Assembly (NCBI RefSeq): GCF_051106095.1
Contig: NC_135794.1
Location: forward strand, 22,012,747-22,076,746
Reading direction: 5' to 3'
Origin: Pogona vitticeps
Lineage: Eukaryota; Chordata; Lepidosauria; Squamata; Agamidae
Length of the DNA: 64,000 nucleotides
The position numbers were made by a program, and so were the translations under genes. The notes beneath the pieces were generated by a model, which searched no databases, was not told the DNA's origin, and worked only from the letters and a program-made list of their open reading frames with translations. How positions within the stretch are numbered: position 1 is the stretch's first letter; every line of letters starts with the position of its first letter. Below, piece after piece: positions 24,146-32,900 of the stretch.

Positions 24146-24242
24146 CTTTCCGTACGGATTCTTTGAGACACGGGTGCCGCCATCTTGGGGGGGGAGCCGC
24201 TCGAGCACTTTCCGTACGGCAGGGCAGAGGCGCCGCCATTTT
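24146..24242. promoter_or_regulatory. Duplicated ETS/YY1-like module upstream of MRPS11
   Basis: CTTTCCGTACGG at 24146-24157 and again, identical, at 24208-24219. Each is followed 12-18 bp later by GCCGCCAT(C/T)TT (24176-24186 and 24232-24242). The second unit ends 119 bp before the MRPS11 ATG, so both lie where a TATA-less promoter or 5' UTR would be. Confidence 0.5.
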
Positions 24243-24361
24243 AACCTTGCCTACGACCTATCGCGAGAGCCGCGTCCGAGATTGGCTCAGGGAAGGGGGG
24301 GCTGCCGACCGGCGGCGGGGAAAAAAGGTTTTCACAGCACGGACGGCGGCGGCGAAGGGCC

Positions 24362-24417
24362 ATGATTCCTCGGATGGCGATGTTAGCCCGGCGGGGGCTT
24401 TTGGGGGGTGACTCGGG
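24362..24417 (+). CDS. MRPS11: MRPS11 coding exon 1
   Basis: 56 nt encoding [18 protein letters not shown] plus two bases of the next codon, followed by a GGG/GTAAGC donor. This N-terminal exon is poorly conserved in the family; it was chosen for its basic presequence character and for matching phase to exon 2. Confidence 0.75.
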
Positions 24418-27400
24418 GTAAGCTTTTGCAGGGCGAGGATTTTTTTGGAGGGGGGGCTGTTCTGGAAGAGTCCTCGTGGAGGGGGGGCGGCGGCGGCTCA
24501 AGATCTTACCCAGAAATTGGGGTTTGGCTGCGAAATGGCCCTTTAAAAGGACCTTTCAAAGCTTTCCTGGAGGTGGTGGAAGTTCAACAGGTGCAGCTTC
24601 AGCCAGCAGCGGTCTGCCTGAGGCCCCTACTTAATTTGGGGGGGCGGTGCCTTTCTTGGGCCGGACTACAACTCCCATCAGCCCTGGCCGGGCTGGGTTC
24701 CCATGGCGCAGCATGATGGGGGTTGTGGTTCGTGGATATTTGGGAGGGGGGGCGGCATGGAAGAAGTGGTGCCCCCAAAACCTTCCCTGCGTTCATCCCT
24801 GATGTGGTGGATGATGGGCTGGATGAGGACGGGGGGGGGGAGGAGAGGATTTGTGGTGTTGGACTACAACTCCCATCAAGTAACTGTTGCACTGCGCCTG
24901 ACACACACACACACACCGGACAACAACACTTAACACTCTTGTCAATGGCTATTCAAGCATCCTCATGGCTGTGAGTTTTTATACCTAGCTTCCCCAGAGG
25001 TGAGAGAGACATGAACTCGGGACCCTCTGCCGAATTTCTTACCACAGTTCAGCTCTTTGATTCAGTTTGGGGGAACTTGTTTCGCCAGGTGGGATTGGGG
25101 AACTCGTCCCAAGGATTAGCGACGACGACAGAACTGCCCTGTTTCTTCTTACAGCGGTTGCCTCGTTGCCGCGTCCCGTCGTTTGCAGACCGGCATCCAG
25201 AGGTTAGGACCAGATTTGACCGAGGTACCAACTGATGAGCCGGACGTGGAGACCTCGCCTGACTTCAGGTGAAGTAGCTTCGTTGCATGGGAGAAAACTG
25301 CGGGACGTGGGTTTGTTTGCTGTTTAGAGAAACAGCAGCGACTCCGGTTGAAAGAGGGAGTGCACACGATGAGGTAGAGAGAAAAGGGAGGGCGCTTTGG
25401 GAAATGTCCCACTAGGCACGTATTTTACGTCAGTGCTGAAGGAATTACCCAGCCTGTTTGCTGTCGATGTAAATGCCATGATTTGCAGGTGACTGATAAA
25501 CCCCCGCTACCAACTGAAATTGGGGCACCGATTTCTTGGAGCGCATAAAAGGCTCAGGTTTGTTACTGGAAATACTGCCATCACTCCAGATAGGCTTGGA
25601 CATCATCGTGTTGCAAAAAGCCGTTACTCCGAATGGGCTTCAGAAGTCCTCTTGTTGAGAAATCTCTGTCCTTTCACAGCACTTGCCGCTGCACCGGATC
25701 AGACCGAGAGGGTGAAAATTAAAGTGGGAGGAAACTTCCTACATCTGTCTTAATAATCCAGTGGTTCGTCCCAGCTGGAGCAGAATCTTGGAGCCAACGG
25801 GATTTACATAAGTTTTGACTTCCTGTTCAGCAGTTGATCCAAGTGGTCAGGGATCCATGTGTCCCTCGTAGATCAAGGGCAGTAGGACAGAATTTCAGGG
25901 GATCCCTAATTTAGTTTGTTCTAGAGCTGAAATTGGGAGATTAACACTGCCTGTCCTTTCTCTCTGTTTTACTTTTTTCCTTCCAGCTATCTCCCCCCTG
26001 TTCCAGGAAAAGAGAGTTCTCTGCGGTGGGATGGGATGAAATATGAAGAAATCCCAATTTGCTACATCAAAGCTACGTATAACAAGTAAGAAGCTGGTCC
26101 CGAGTTCAGGTGCTGCCTTATGCTGTGCAGGCCACAAACGTCATTGCCAATATGGAGGCTGGACAGCCTTTTGTAAGATGCATCGGCAGCTTGCAAAATC
26201 TGAGCCCAAACGTATTGCCAAAGTAAAAGTAGCTATTTTAGTTGCCTTTGGAGCTCAGGAAAATTAGCAAGGGCAGCTAATTACTTTGGGGCTGTGGCAG
26301 AACAGCGAGAACGACTTACTTTTAAAAAGGGGTGAAAAATCCTCTCTGTATTTCACACTGCTTCTTCTTTTACTGGGCAAACCGTAAAGTGTCTTGTAGC
26401 ATTAAAAACACCACCACCACAGAGTTTGTTGCTGCAGATGTAAAAGCCAATGTTGGTAGCCACGAGGGCTTCTGTAGTCAGAGGGAAAGGCTCCAACCCA
26501 CCCTCTTTTATCAGCTATGGGTATTTCTTAATTCAGTTCAAGAATCCGATGAGAACATCACCGTTCAGAGTTGATGCTTGGAGCAAAAGAACCCATTGAG
26601 AGCCGCTTCGGGGCAGAGGGTCCCTCGGGAATTATTTAGTCTCGTTTCCCCTTGTCTCCAGCACCCACATCCAGGTTCGGACCCCAGACAACGCTGGTGT
26701 GTGTCTCGCCACCTGCGGCACCGAAGGCTTCAAGAATGCCAAGAAGGCTACTCCTGTGGCTTCCCAGGTGACTGGAATCGCAGCGGCCGCCGTAAGCAAA
26801 ATCTCCTCCCCTACACCCACCTTCCACAGTGACCTCCTACCCCCCCCCTCAACTCTGTGAATAAGGGTCTTATTTATTGGGGCAGAAGGATTCCCTGCCG
26901 CTCTCCTTCTCGAGGGCCAAAAAATCCCTGTGCGTCTGCTTCTCGCTGTTCACGCTCTTTGCATAGAAACATTGGGGCTTCCGCCAGAGCCGGCGCAAGA
27001 CGTGAAGGGTTCCCAGTAGCGAATCGCAACATGATCCCCTTTCGGCATGCAGAGGGTTCTGGACCCGAATTCCACAGGATGGGAGAGTGGGAGGTGTGCT
27101 GAAGAGGACAGCAGGCAGCCATTTCTGATCCCCATTTATTCTTCGTTTTACAGAACTCCAACCGTGCTAAAGCAAAGTGGGAGATGATTTTTACACATTG
27201 CATTTTATATTATATTTTTCGATTTGCTGTGGAGTGTCCAGGAGTCTCCGAAATGACCTTGGGCGGTTCAGGGACACGGGGAGGCCCCGTTTGGCCCGTC
27301 CACAGGCCGAGACCTGCCAGACTCTGCCAAATGTTTCCCAACAAAATTGCATTTTTGTCAACACTCGCCCCCAACACACACACACACACCAATTTTGTAC

Positions 27401-29262
27401 CACGCAATTCATCTTTTTTCGGACCCCCGGGGGCCTCACTTCGCTCCGCGGGGAAGCCAAAGAATGCTCACAAAGGCGGTGGAAGTTTTAGAAATCAGAT
27501 TTGGATGTTGTTGACCGGGGGTCGCGGGTGGTAAAAGAAAAAAAGGGGGGGCACAGGAAGGTTTCTCAGAATTCGAATAAAAGGAAGCGTGATGCCAAAA
27601 CTGGTTCACTTTGGAAGGTTTGGAAAAGCCACTAGATGGCAGCCCAATTACAGAAAACGCCATGAATGGAAGAAAAAAATTTAATAGCGTTCTGTGCCTA
27701 GTAGAATGTGATGCCCAACCGCTGGGGAGTCTGAATTTGATCTTTCGAAATGGAACACGTTCTCTTGCGTGTTGAGGCACACAATGATTTTTTCCGTCAA
27801 CTCTTGCTCTTCTTCCTCCCACATGCTTTTTAAAATATATATATATATATTGGGGTGCAGCTAAATATCCTTCTCTCCTTCCCAGAAAGCCATCGCAAAA
27901 GGCGTGGGCCATGTGCGAGTCATCGTGAAAGGCGTGGGACCCGGACGAATGGTACGTACCTTCGGAAGACCTCTTTGTGTTTCCTGAACGCCAAAGGGCC
28001 CCAGGTTAGTTTGCGGGCCGGCGCAAGGTGGTGATGAGAGTCAACAAATACAAAGGTTTTTTGTTTCAACTGGAAGGAAGAGGTATAAGGTTGAGCTAAA
28101 GGTTATAAGGTTGTGAAAGGGACGGGTGAGTCCAGCCATGCGGGCTCCCAGCCCATCAGCCTCTCTTGTTTTTCGGACAAGACGGTGGTTTTCTCTATCA
28201 AAAAGAAGATGGGCTGCCCTCCTGGCAGACCTCCAGGAAGAGCGATCGTGCCTTTTAAATGGGTCTCACAGCCCCCCGCCCCCATGATTCACACTCTGAA
28301 GCACCCAGTTCTGAAAACCAGAAGAGGATTTCCAGCTGTGGTTGGTTTCATTTTTTTAGCCGTGTCTTTTTGGCGGCCGGAGCAACTGTTGGAAGATCCG
28401 GAGAGCCGAAAATCTGTTCCCTCCCCTTCCAAAGTTGTCCATGGTTCCTTTTTTGGCAAGGGGTGCCGTTGCTTTGGGGCAATCACTGTTTTTGGCTACG
28501 CTGGCTAGGGCTGACCGAGTTATAGCCCAACGGGATCTGAGTGCCCCCCCCCCGCATGCCTTGGTCTGCTATAGGAATTACTGGGTGTAATGGGAGAGAG
28601 AGCTTTGAATGTTGTTTCTTTCCGGTTTGTTGACCTGCGAAGGCCATCATCCTAGACTATCAGAATTTGGCTCAGGCAGATGGAAATGGACATCCGGCAG
28701 CATCTACAGAGACACACATCCCTCACCCCTGGTTGAACGAGAGGTGTGTTGAACTGAACTTGAGCTCAGCCATGTGCAAAGCATGTTCTCTGCCCCAAGG
28801 CCATGTTCCTTTCCAAGAGGAAGCTAAGATAGATTCATTTTTTTTAATCCTGTGAGGCTCCTTGAGTCCCCTTTTTTAGGGAGAAAGGTGGCCTATAGGA
28901 CAGACAGACAAATCAGTAGATGTTGAGCCGGCGTCCCCCACTCCTTATCTAAAACGGCCTGCTTGCAGAACGATTGATTCCCACGAGATCTAGAACAGAT
29001 GTAGGCAAAGCGGCGTTTGGGGGTGGGTGTCATCATTCTGACCACCTGATTCCCCTTTAACCCAGAATTTTAAAAACGAATGATTTAAAAAAAAAAAACC
29101 AAACTCTGCCAAATGCATTTTCATCCTTATTGCTTTTTTCTCTCTCCCACTCAGGCAGCCATTGAAGGGTTGACCCTTGGTGGTTTGAAGGTCGTCTCCA
29201 TCACGGACAATACCCCCATCCCGCACAATGGCTGTCGGCCTCGGAAAGCCCGGAGGGTGTGA
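24362..29262 (+). CDS. MRPS11: Mitochondrial ribosomal protein S11 (uS11m), six coding exons
   Basis: Small-subunit mitochondrial ribosomal protein of the universal uS11 family, which lines the mRNA exit/platform region of the ribosome. Exons 24362-24417, 25155-25268, 25987-26085, 26662-26791, 27886-27951 and 29155-29262 total 573 nt: 190 residues plus stop (human 194). All junctions keep phase and use GT/AG. The first ~35 residues ([14 protein letters not shown] onward) are basic, as in an import presequence. Then come [15 protein letters not shown], a uS11 core ([33 protein letters not shown]), and the C-terminal [18 protein letters not shown] second in-frame ATG four codons in could also serve as start. 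It lies head to head with MRPL46. No disabling change is seen. Confidence 0.95.
24661..24735. repeat. MITE-like palindrome with ACTACAACTCCC motif, MRPS11 intron 1
   Basis: GGACTACAACTCCCATCA (24663-24680) faces TGATGGGGGTTGTGGTT (24714-24730). A third copy of the motif is at 24861-24879. The motif resembles the ZNF143/SBS consensus. Confidence 0.5.
25155..25268 (+). CDS. MRPS11: MRPS11 coding exon 2
   Basis: 114 nt between a pyrimidine-rich TTCTTACAG acceptor and a CAG/GTGAAG donor. It encodes [18 protein letters not shown] and then an acidic linker ([13 protein letters not shown]). ARQLQ in human aligns with its SRRLQ. Confidence 0.8.
25987..26085 (+). CDS. MRPS11: MRPS11 coding exon 3
   Basis: 99 nt after a CCTTCCAG acceptor. 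It encodes [14 protein letters not shown] and [15 protein letters not shown], clearly homologous to human IYPPIPGEESSLRW and KFEEIPIAHIKASHN. The donor is CAA/GTAAGA. Confidence 0.93.
26662..26791 (+). CDS. MRPS11: MRPS11 coding exon 4
   Basis: 130 nt after TCTCCAG. It carries the uS11 core [19 protein letters not shown] and GIAAAA. It ends at phase 0 before GTAAGC. Confidence 0.94.
27886..27951 (+). CDS. MRPS11: MRPS11 coding exon 5
   Basis: 66 nt, 22 codons, phase 0 on both sides (TTCCCAG acceptor, ATG/GTACGT donor). It encodes [18 protein letters not shown], the conserved uS11 glycine-rich segment. Confidence 0.94.
29155..29262 (+). CDS. MRPS11: MRPS11 coding exon 6 (last)
   Basis: 108 nt after CCCACTCAG. 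It encodes [18 protein letters not shown] followed by the near-invariant uS11 C-terminus [17 protein letters not shown], then TGA. A TATAAA variant signal at 29432-29437, followed by a TG-rich stretch, may direct polyadenylation; the first canonical AATAAA I see is at 29985-29990. Confidence 0.95.
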   Translation, partial: AAIEGLTLGGLKVVSITDNTPIPHNGCRPRKARRV

Positions 29263-29431
29263 GAGGCCGAGGAGAGATCAGATGGTACAAACAGTCCCCG
29301 TTCCATTGGGGAGGGGCTGCGCCACAAGATGGCGCTGCTCTCTGTGCATGCCTCCAGGCAGTCCTCCAAAGTACTCCAAACTGTCCATCGTGCGCACCCC
29401 CCCCCCCCAAATCTTCAAAACAAGAGACATC

Positions 29432-29437
29432 TATAAA
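29432..29437 (+). terminator. Possible MRPS11 poly(A) signal
   Basis: TATAAA variant 170 bp after the stop, followed by GT/CT-rich sequence. Weak evidence; no AATAAA occurs before 29985. Confidence 0.3.
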
Positions 29438-29883
29438 GTCTGCGTGTGAAATCGCCTTGCTCTCTGTGTCTCTTTTCTCACGCTGGCACATTGATTGGCT
29501 TCAATTTTTCTTTTTCTTTCCGAGCTGCTGGTTTTCCTCGCCCAAACTCCGGAACGTCGCCTGTTTTATTTGATTTGTTTAAGCGGCGCGGTATCGAAAG
29601 CCAGTTCTGGTAAAAAATCAGGAGGGGGTAAGACGCCGGTAATCATAAAAACAGGCCGACAGAGGCGCTGCCAGGCAATTTTTTTTCCCCATCCATCTGC
29701 AGGTGCCAAAGTGAAAGAAGCCACCTTTTCCATTACATTATCCTCACAACTGGCTGGCTGGCAGGCAGGGGTTCATCTTATGTTGAGCTAACTATTGAAG
29801 TTTTTGATACTTTGGAGTCTTCCCTCTTCCCCAGTACGGATTGGAATGATAAATCGGAGAGGTCTTCACCATTCCCTTTGTTC

Positions 29884-30045
29884 CAAATTATCTACCTACC
29901 TACCCATCCTACCTACCTGCCTACCTATCTATTATCCAGCTAGCCAGCTGTCAATCAGCTATCTGGCTAGCTGTCTGCCTACCTAATAAAGCTAATAATA
30001 CTCATATCTGTCCATCATCTATCTATCCTCTAGCTAGCTGGCCGC
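29884..30045. repeat. (CTAC/CTAT)n degenerate tetranucleotide repeat
   Basis: CTACCTAC and CTATCTAT runs broken by CTAGCTAG segments. Confidence 0.8.
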
Positions 30046-32100
30046 CTGGTCTCTATGCCATCTTTTCTTCTGCAGGCTCACAGTGGCATCCATATCCTTA
30101 CATCAACCTTGTGAAGGTACCTAAGGCTGCGAAGGACTCTTCAAGGTTGCCCAATGAATTCTAAGCTGTGGTGAGACCGGAAGGGTGTGTGACCTGCTAC
30201 ATCCCAGTCTGGCACCCTAACTCCTGCACCGTGTTGGGTTTGGATCCAGAGTTCGCTGCCCGCAGGCTGACGCTTGCTTCTTCCTGCTAGCTAAAGGGAA
30301 CAGCGTGCAGGGCAGCCTCCCCGTTGGAGGACTGCGACCAGGGGGTGGTCAGCAGGGTCAGAATCACCGCCAGCATCCTGCCTGCTCCATCCAGGCTGCT
30401 GGTGGATCCAACGCTGTGTCTCACGTTGAGGGTCAGCCAGTCCACATGAGAAGCGGGACTACCACCCCCAGGAGATGCAGCCCCCTTGTGGCCAGCAAAT
30501 CTCGCATCCACTGCGATTTCAAGTTTGCTACATAGCTGGGGTCCTTTCCAAACTACAGCAAGACTTTGACCCTTCCTGTAGTCACGTAAACAGGTGGAAG
30601 CCCTGTTGGTTCTCCAACATGCCCAGAGTACTAAAGGGAAAGGGACTAGTATCAAATAAATGGCTGGCTGACATTTACAGACGTCTTCAATGACCATCAA
30701 ACAGTTTGGTCTTTTATTATAAATCCGTTGCTCTGATATCTCGGGACAGCAAAGCTTGCCACTGTAGCTGTCGGCTCCTCAAGCAGAGGTGAGGAACCTT
30801 TGGCTCTCCAGATGTTTTTGGTCTACAGCAGTGGCTCCCAACCTTGAGTCCCCAGATGTTCTTGGACTGCAGCTCTCCTCACTGGCCGTGCTGGCTAGAA
30901 TTTCTGGGAGTTACAGTGGAAGAACATCTGGGGACTCAAAAGTTGGGGGCACTGAATCCCCATTCAGTGCGGCCATTTTTAAGGGATTGTCGACTGTGAA
31001 AACAAGGGGGTTCCCTTTCTTGTAGAGGCTGAAAGCAAATAGTAGAGCAAGAATATCTTGGAGATGGTAGAGCAATCGGTCTGGAAGGTATCCGTCCTTG
31101 GAAAAGTACTCCATGGAAGCCGCAGCAATTTGGCTGAAGACAGCTCAAGAATGGGCAGCTCCTCTCCTGGGACCTTATCCAGGAGTTTATTATGTGCCTC
31201 CCCCTTTTGCTTGGCTGGCATGCCTTGCAGATTCACCCAGATAGTCACCAAACACCCTCTTTCTCTCCTGCAGAGGAACCACAGGCGGGGTGACCTTAGA
31301 TGGGAAAAAAAAAGCACATCCCTGTACATTTTTCAACTAGGACCGGCTCAAGAGAGAATCAGCAGCCCTTGAGCAAATTAGAAGCAAACTCTGGAATCTT
31401 AACTTCAGCACCGATGGCAGGAAGATGGCCTTCGTTACATCGAAGGACCTGCCGCTTTAGGGTCCCCCCATATTGGGACCACCCCTCACGTTGTCCTCCG
31501 ACGGACATAAAGGTCCAAGGCCCTTTGTAAGAAGGGCTGGGGAGACAGTATGTCATCCAAGGCCATAATCTCAGTTTGCCCCAATGTAGGACCGGCTCCA
31601 AGACCCAAGCCAACCCTCCTTCCCCTCAATTCCACTATTTTCCCATTTTTTGCTGCTGCTGCTGCTGCTTTGTTTTCTAATGTTGTAATCAACTCCGCTC
31701 TTCTTTAAAAGAAAGTGTGCCATGGCAACCGGGCAGCTGTTTTTAACTCCTTCCTTTTCTGCCTCCCTAAGAAGGGAAGATCGAGCGCTTTTACTGGACT
31801 TGAATTATATTTGATTTTTACTTTCTTTCTTAATTAGTGGTTGATGGCTGAGATCCTTTGCCTCCTGGGGTACAAAAGGTGGGGAATCGTTGCTTCCAAC
31901 TGGGAAATCTTTTTCCCAGGACAGAATCTCTGGTGTGTTTTCTAGACACCCCATCACCACTGCCATCTATCGAGAGCGGATGGAAACGGACAGCCCATAG
32001 TCATCAAGGTTTCTACCTGCAGGAGAGAGTCTGGTTTGATTTCAGAGCCTTGTCTGTAGCCCTTTAAATGGTTACCTAAGGCGAACACGATTTTCCTGGG
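30046..32100. other. Intergenic, no gene
   Basis: Apart from the hAT-like MITE at 30786-30954, nothing recognised. A (CTG)n run lies near 31650-31670. Confidence 0.4.
30786..30954. mobile_element. Two overlapping hAT-like MITE ends
   Basis: GAGGTGAGGAACCTTTGGCTCT (30787 onward, only the left end of one hAT MITE type) is broken at CTACAG, where a second MITE (CAGTGGCTCCCAACCTTGAG at 30829 to ...GGGGGCACTG at 30954) begins. The second shows clear inverted halves. Confidence 0.55.
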
Positions 32101-32269
32101 GTAACCATACAGAAAAGCATTTGTAATACAGAGGATGGGTGAAGGTGGACCCAACTGGCGGTTTGTTCATCCACAAATAATTTCTGACTTAGGGTGATGC
32201 TTTCCAGGGCTTTCTGGGCACAGAGTACTCAGAAGTGCTTTATCCTTCTCAGTGATTCAGGTCTTTAGC

Positions 32270-32345
32270 TGTAGAGCCAGAGGTTGGGAGTTCGATTCCC
32301 CATCTGGCAACCCAGGCCACTCTGGCTGGTTTACATAGTATAACA
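32270..32345 (+). mobile_element. tRNA-SINE head fragment
   Basis: GTAGAGCCAGAGGTTGGGAG followed by TTCGATTCCCC is the B-box part of the Sauria-type SINE head. The body is missing. Confidence 0.5.
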
Positions 32346-32432
32346 AAACAGAGTATAAAAACAAAACTATACAATAATAACAGGAGAAAGTATAAAAGGA
32401 TCAATACAATATTAAACAAATAAAAATAATAT

Positions 32433-32474
32433 CAGATACTACACTTGATCTTAGCCAAAAGGCCAAGAAGAGAT
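32433..32474 (-). pseudogene. U2 snRNA 5'-end pseudogene fragment
   Basis: The minus strand from 32474 matches the first 42 nt of U2 snRNA with two mismatches (ATCTCTTCTTGGCCTTTTGG, then CTAAGATCAAGTGTAGTATC), including the branch-site recognition GTGTAGTA region. It stops abruptly after CTG; the Sm site and all later stems are absent, so it cannot be a functional U2. ATATCAG at 32429-32435 and 32473-32479 may be a target duplication. Confidence 0.75.
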
Positions 32475-32539
32475 ATCAGTAAACATTAAAATGAAAATAG
32501 GAAAAGGAAAAAAAGTGATTGGAAGATTGTTGGGCTCTA

Positions 32540-32900
32540 TTCTTTCAAATGTGTTTTATTACTGATTTTTATTTACCATTTTTGTTTAATTCTTTGAAAA
32601 TATCTGCATACTTATTGTTTTTACCTTTTAAATATTGCCCTTTTAATGATGTAAGCCAGCTTGGGTCATTTTTAAGGAAAAAGGCAGGATAAAAGTATTT
32701 TAAATACATAAAATGGCAATCACTAACTTATATGTACTGATTTGTTGATTTGATTAGATTATTTGATTTGATTCGTAATACCGCTCCCCTTAGTGCTAAG
32801 GCAGTACTCTGGGTGGTTTACAATAAAAAGCAATGCAAAACCAGAAATAAAAAGTAAAAACTGCTAAAAACAATTAAGAACTAACCAATAAATGCAAATC
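32540..32900. mobile_element. LINE-type 3' tail fragments
   Basis: GTAAGCCAGCTTGGGTC then AAAAGGCAGGATAAAAGTAT (32650-32700), and TCTGGGTGGTTTACAATAAA (32810-32830), are common 3'-end segments of amniote interspersed repeats. Similar tails occur at 28845-28900, 34000-34075, 37860-37925, 42340-42390 and (minus) 48355-48410. The exact family is not resolved. Confidence 0.4.

Larger units (their letters stand above)
22900..24450. promoter_or_regulatory. GC-rich bidirectional promoter region of MRPL46 and MRPS11
   Basis: A CpG-rich stretch covers exon 1 of both genes and the 1.08 kb between their ATGs. It is broken by an AT-rich and microsatellite core at about 23,490-23,880 and a MITE at 23,930-24,030. 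There is no TATA box near either start. YY1-type GCCGCCAT(C/T)TT occurs at 23278-23288 (at the MRPL46 ATG), 24176-24186 and 24232-24242; ETS-type CTTCCGG occurs at 23105-23111. Divergent transcription is inferred from gene orientation. Confidence 0.7.

Noticed and set aside
27436-27912. 158-codon minus-strand open frame over MRPS11 exon 5
   Set aside because: It crosses an AT microsatellite and is antisense to a real exon; no domain is seen.
32433-32474. Functional U2 snRNA gene
   Set aside because: Only 42 nt are present, with no Sm site, later stems or promoter elements.
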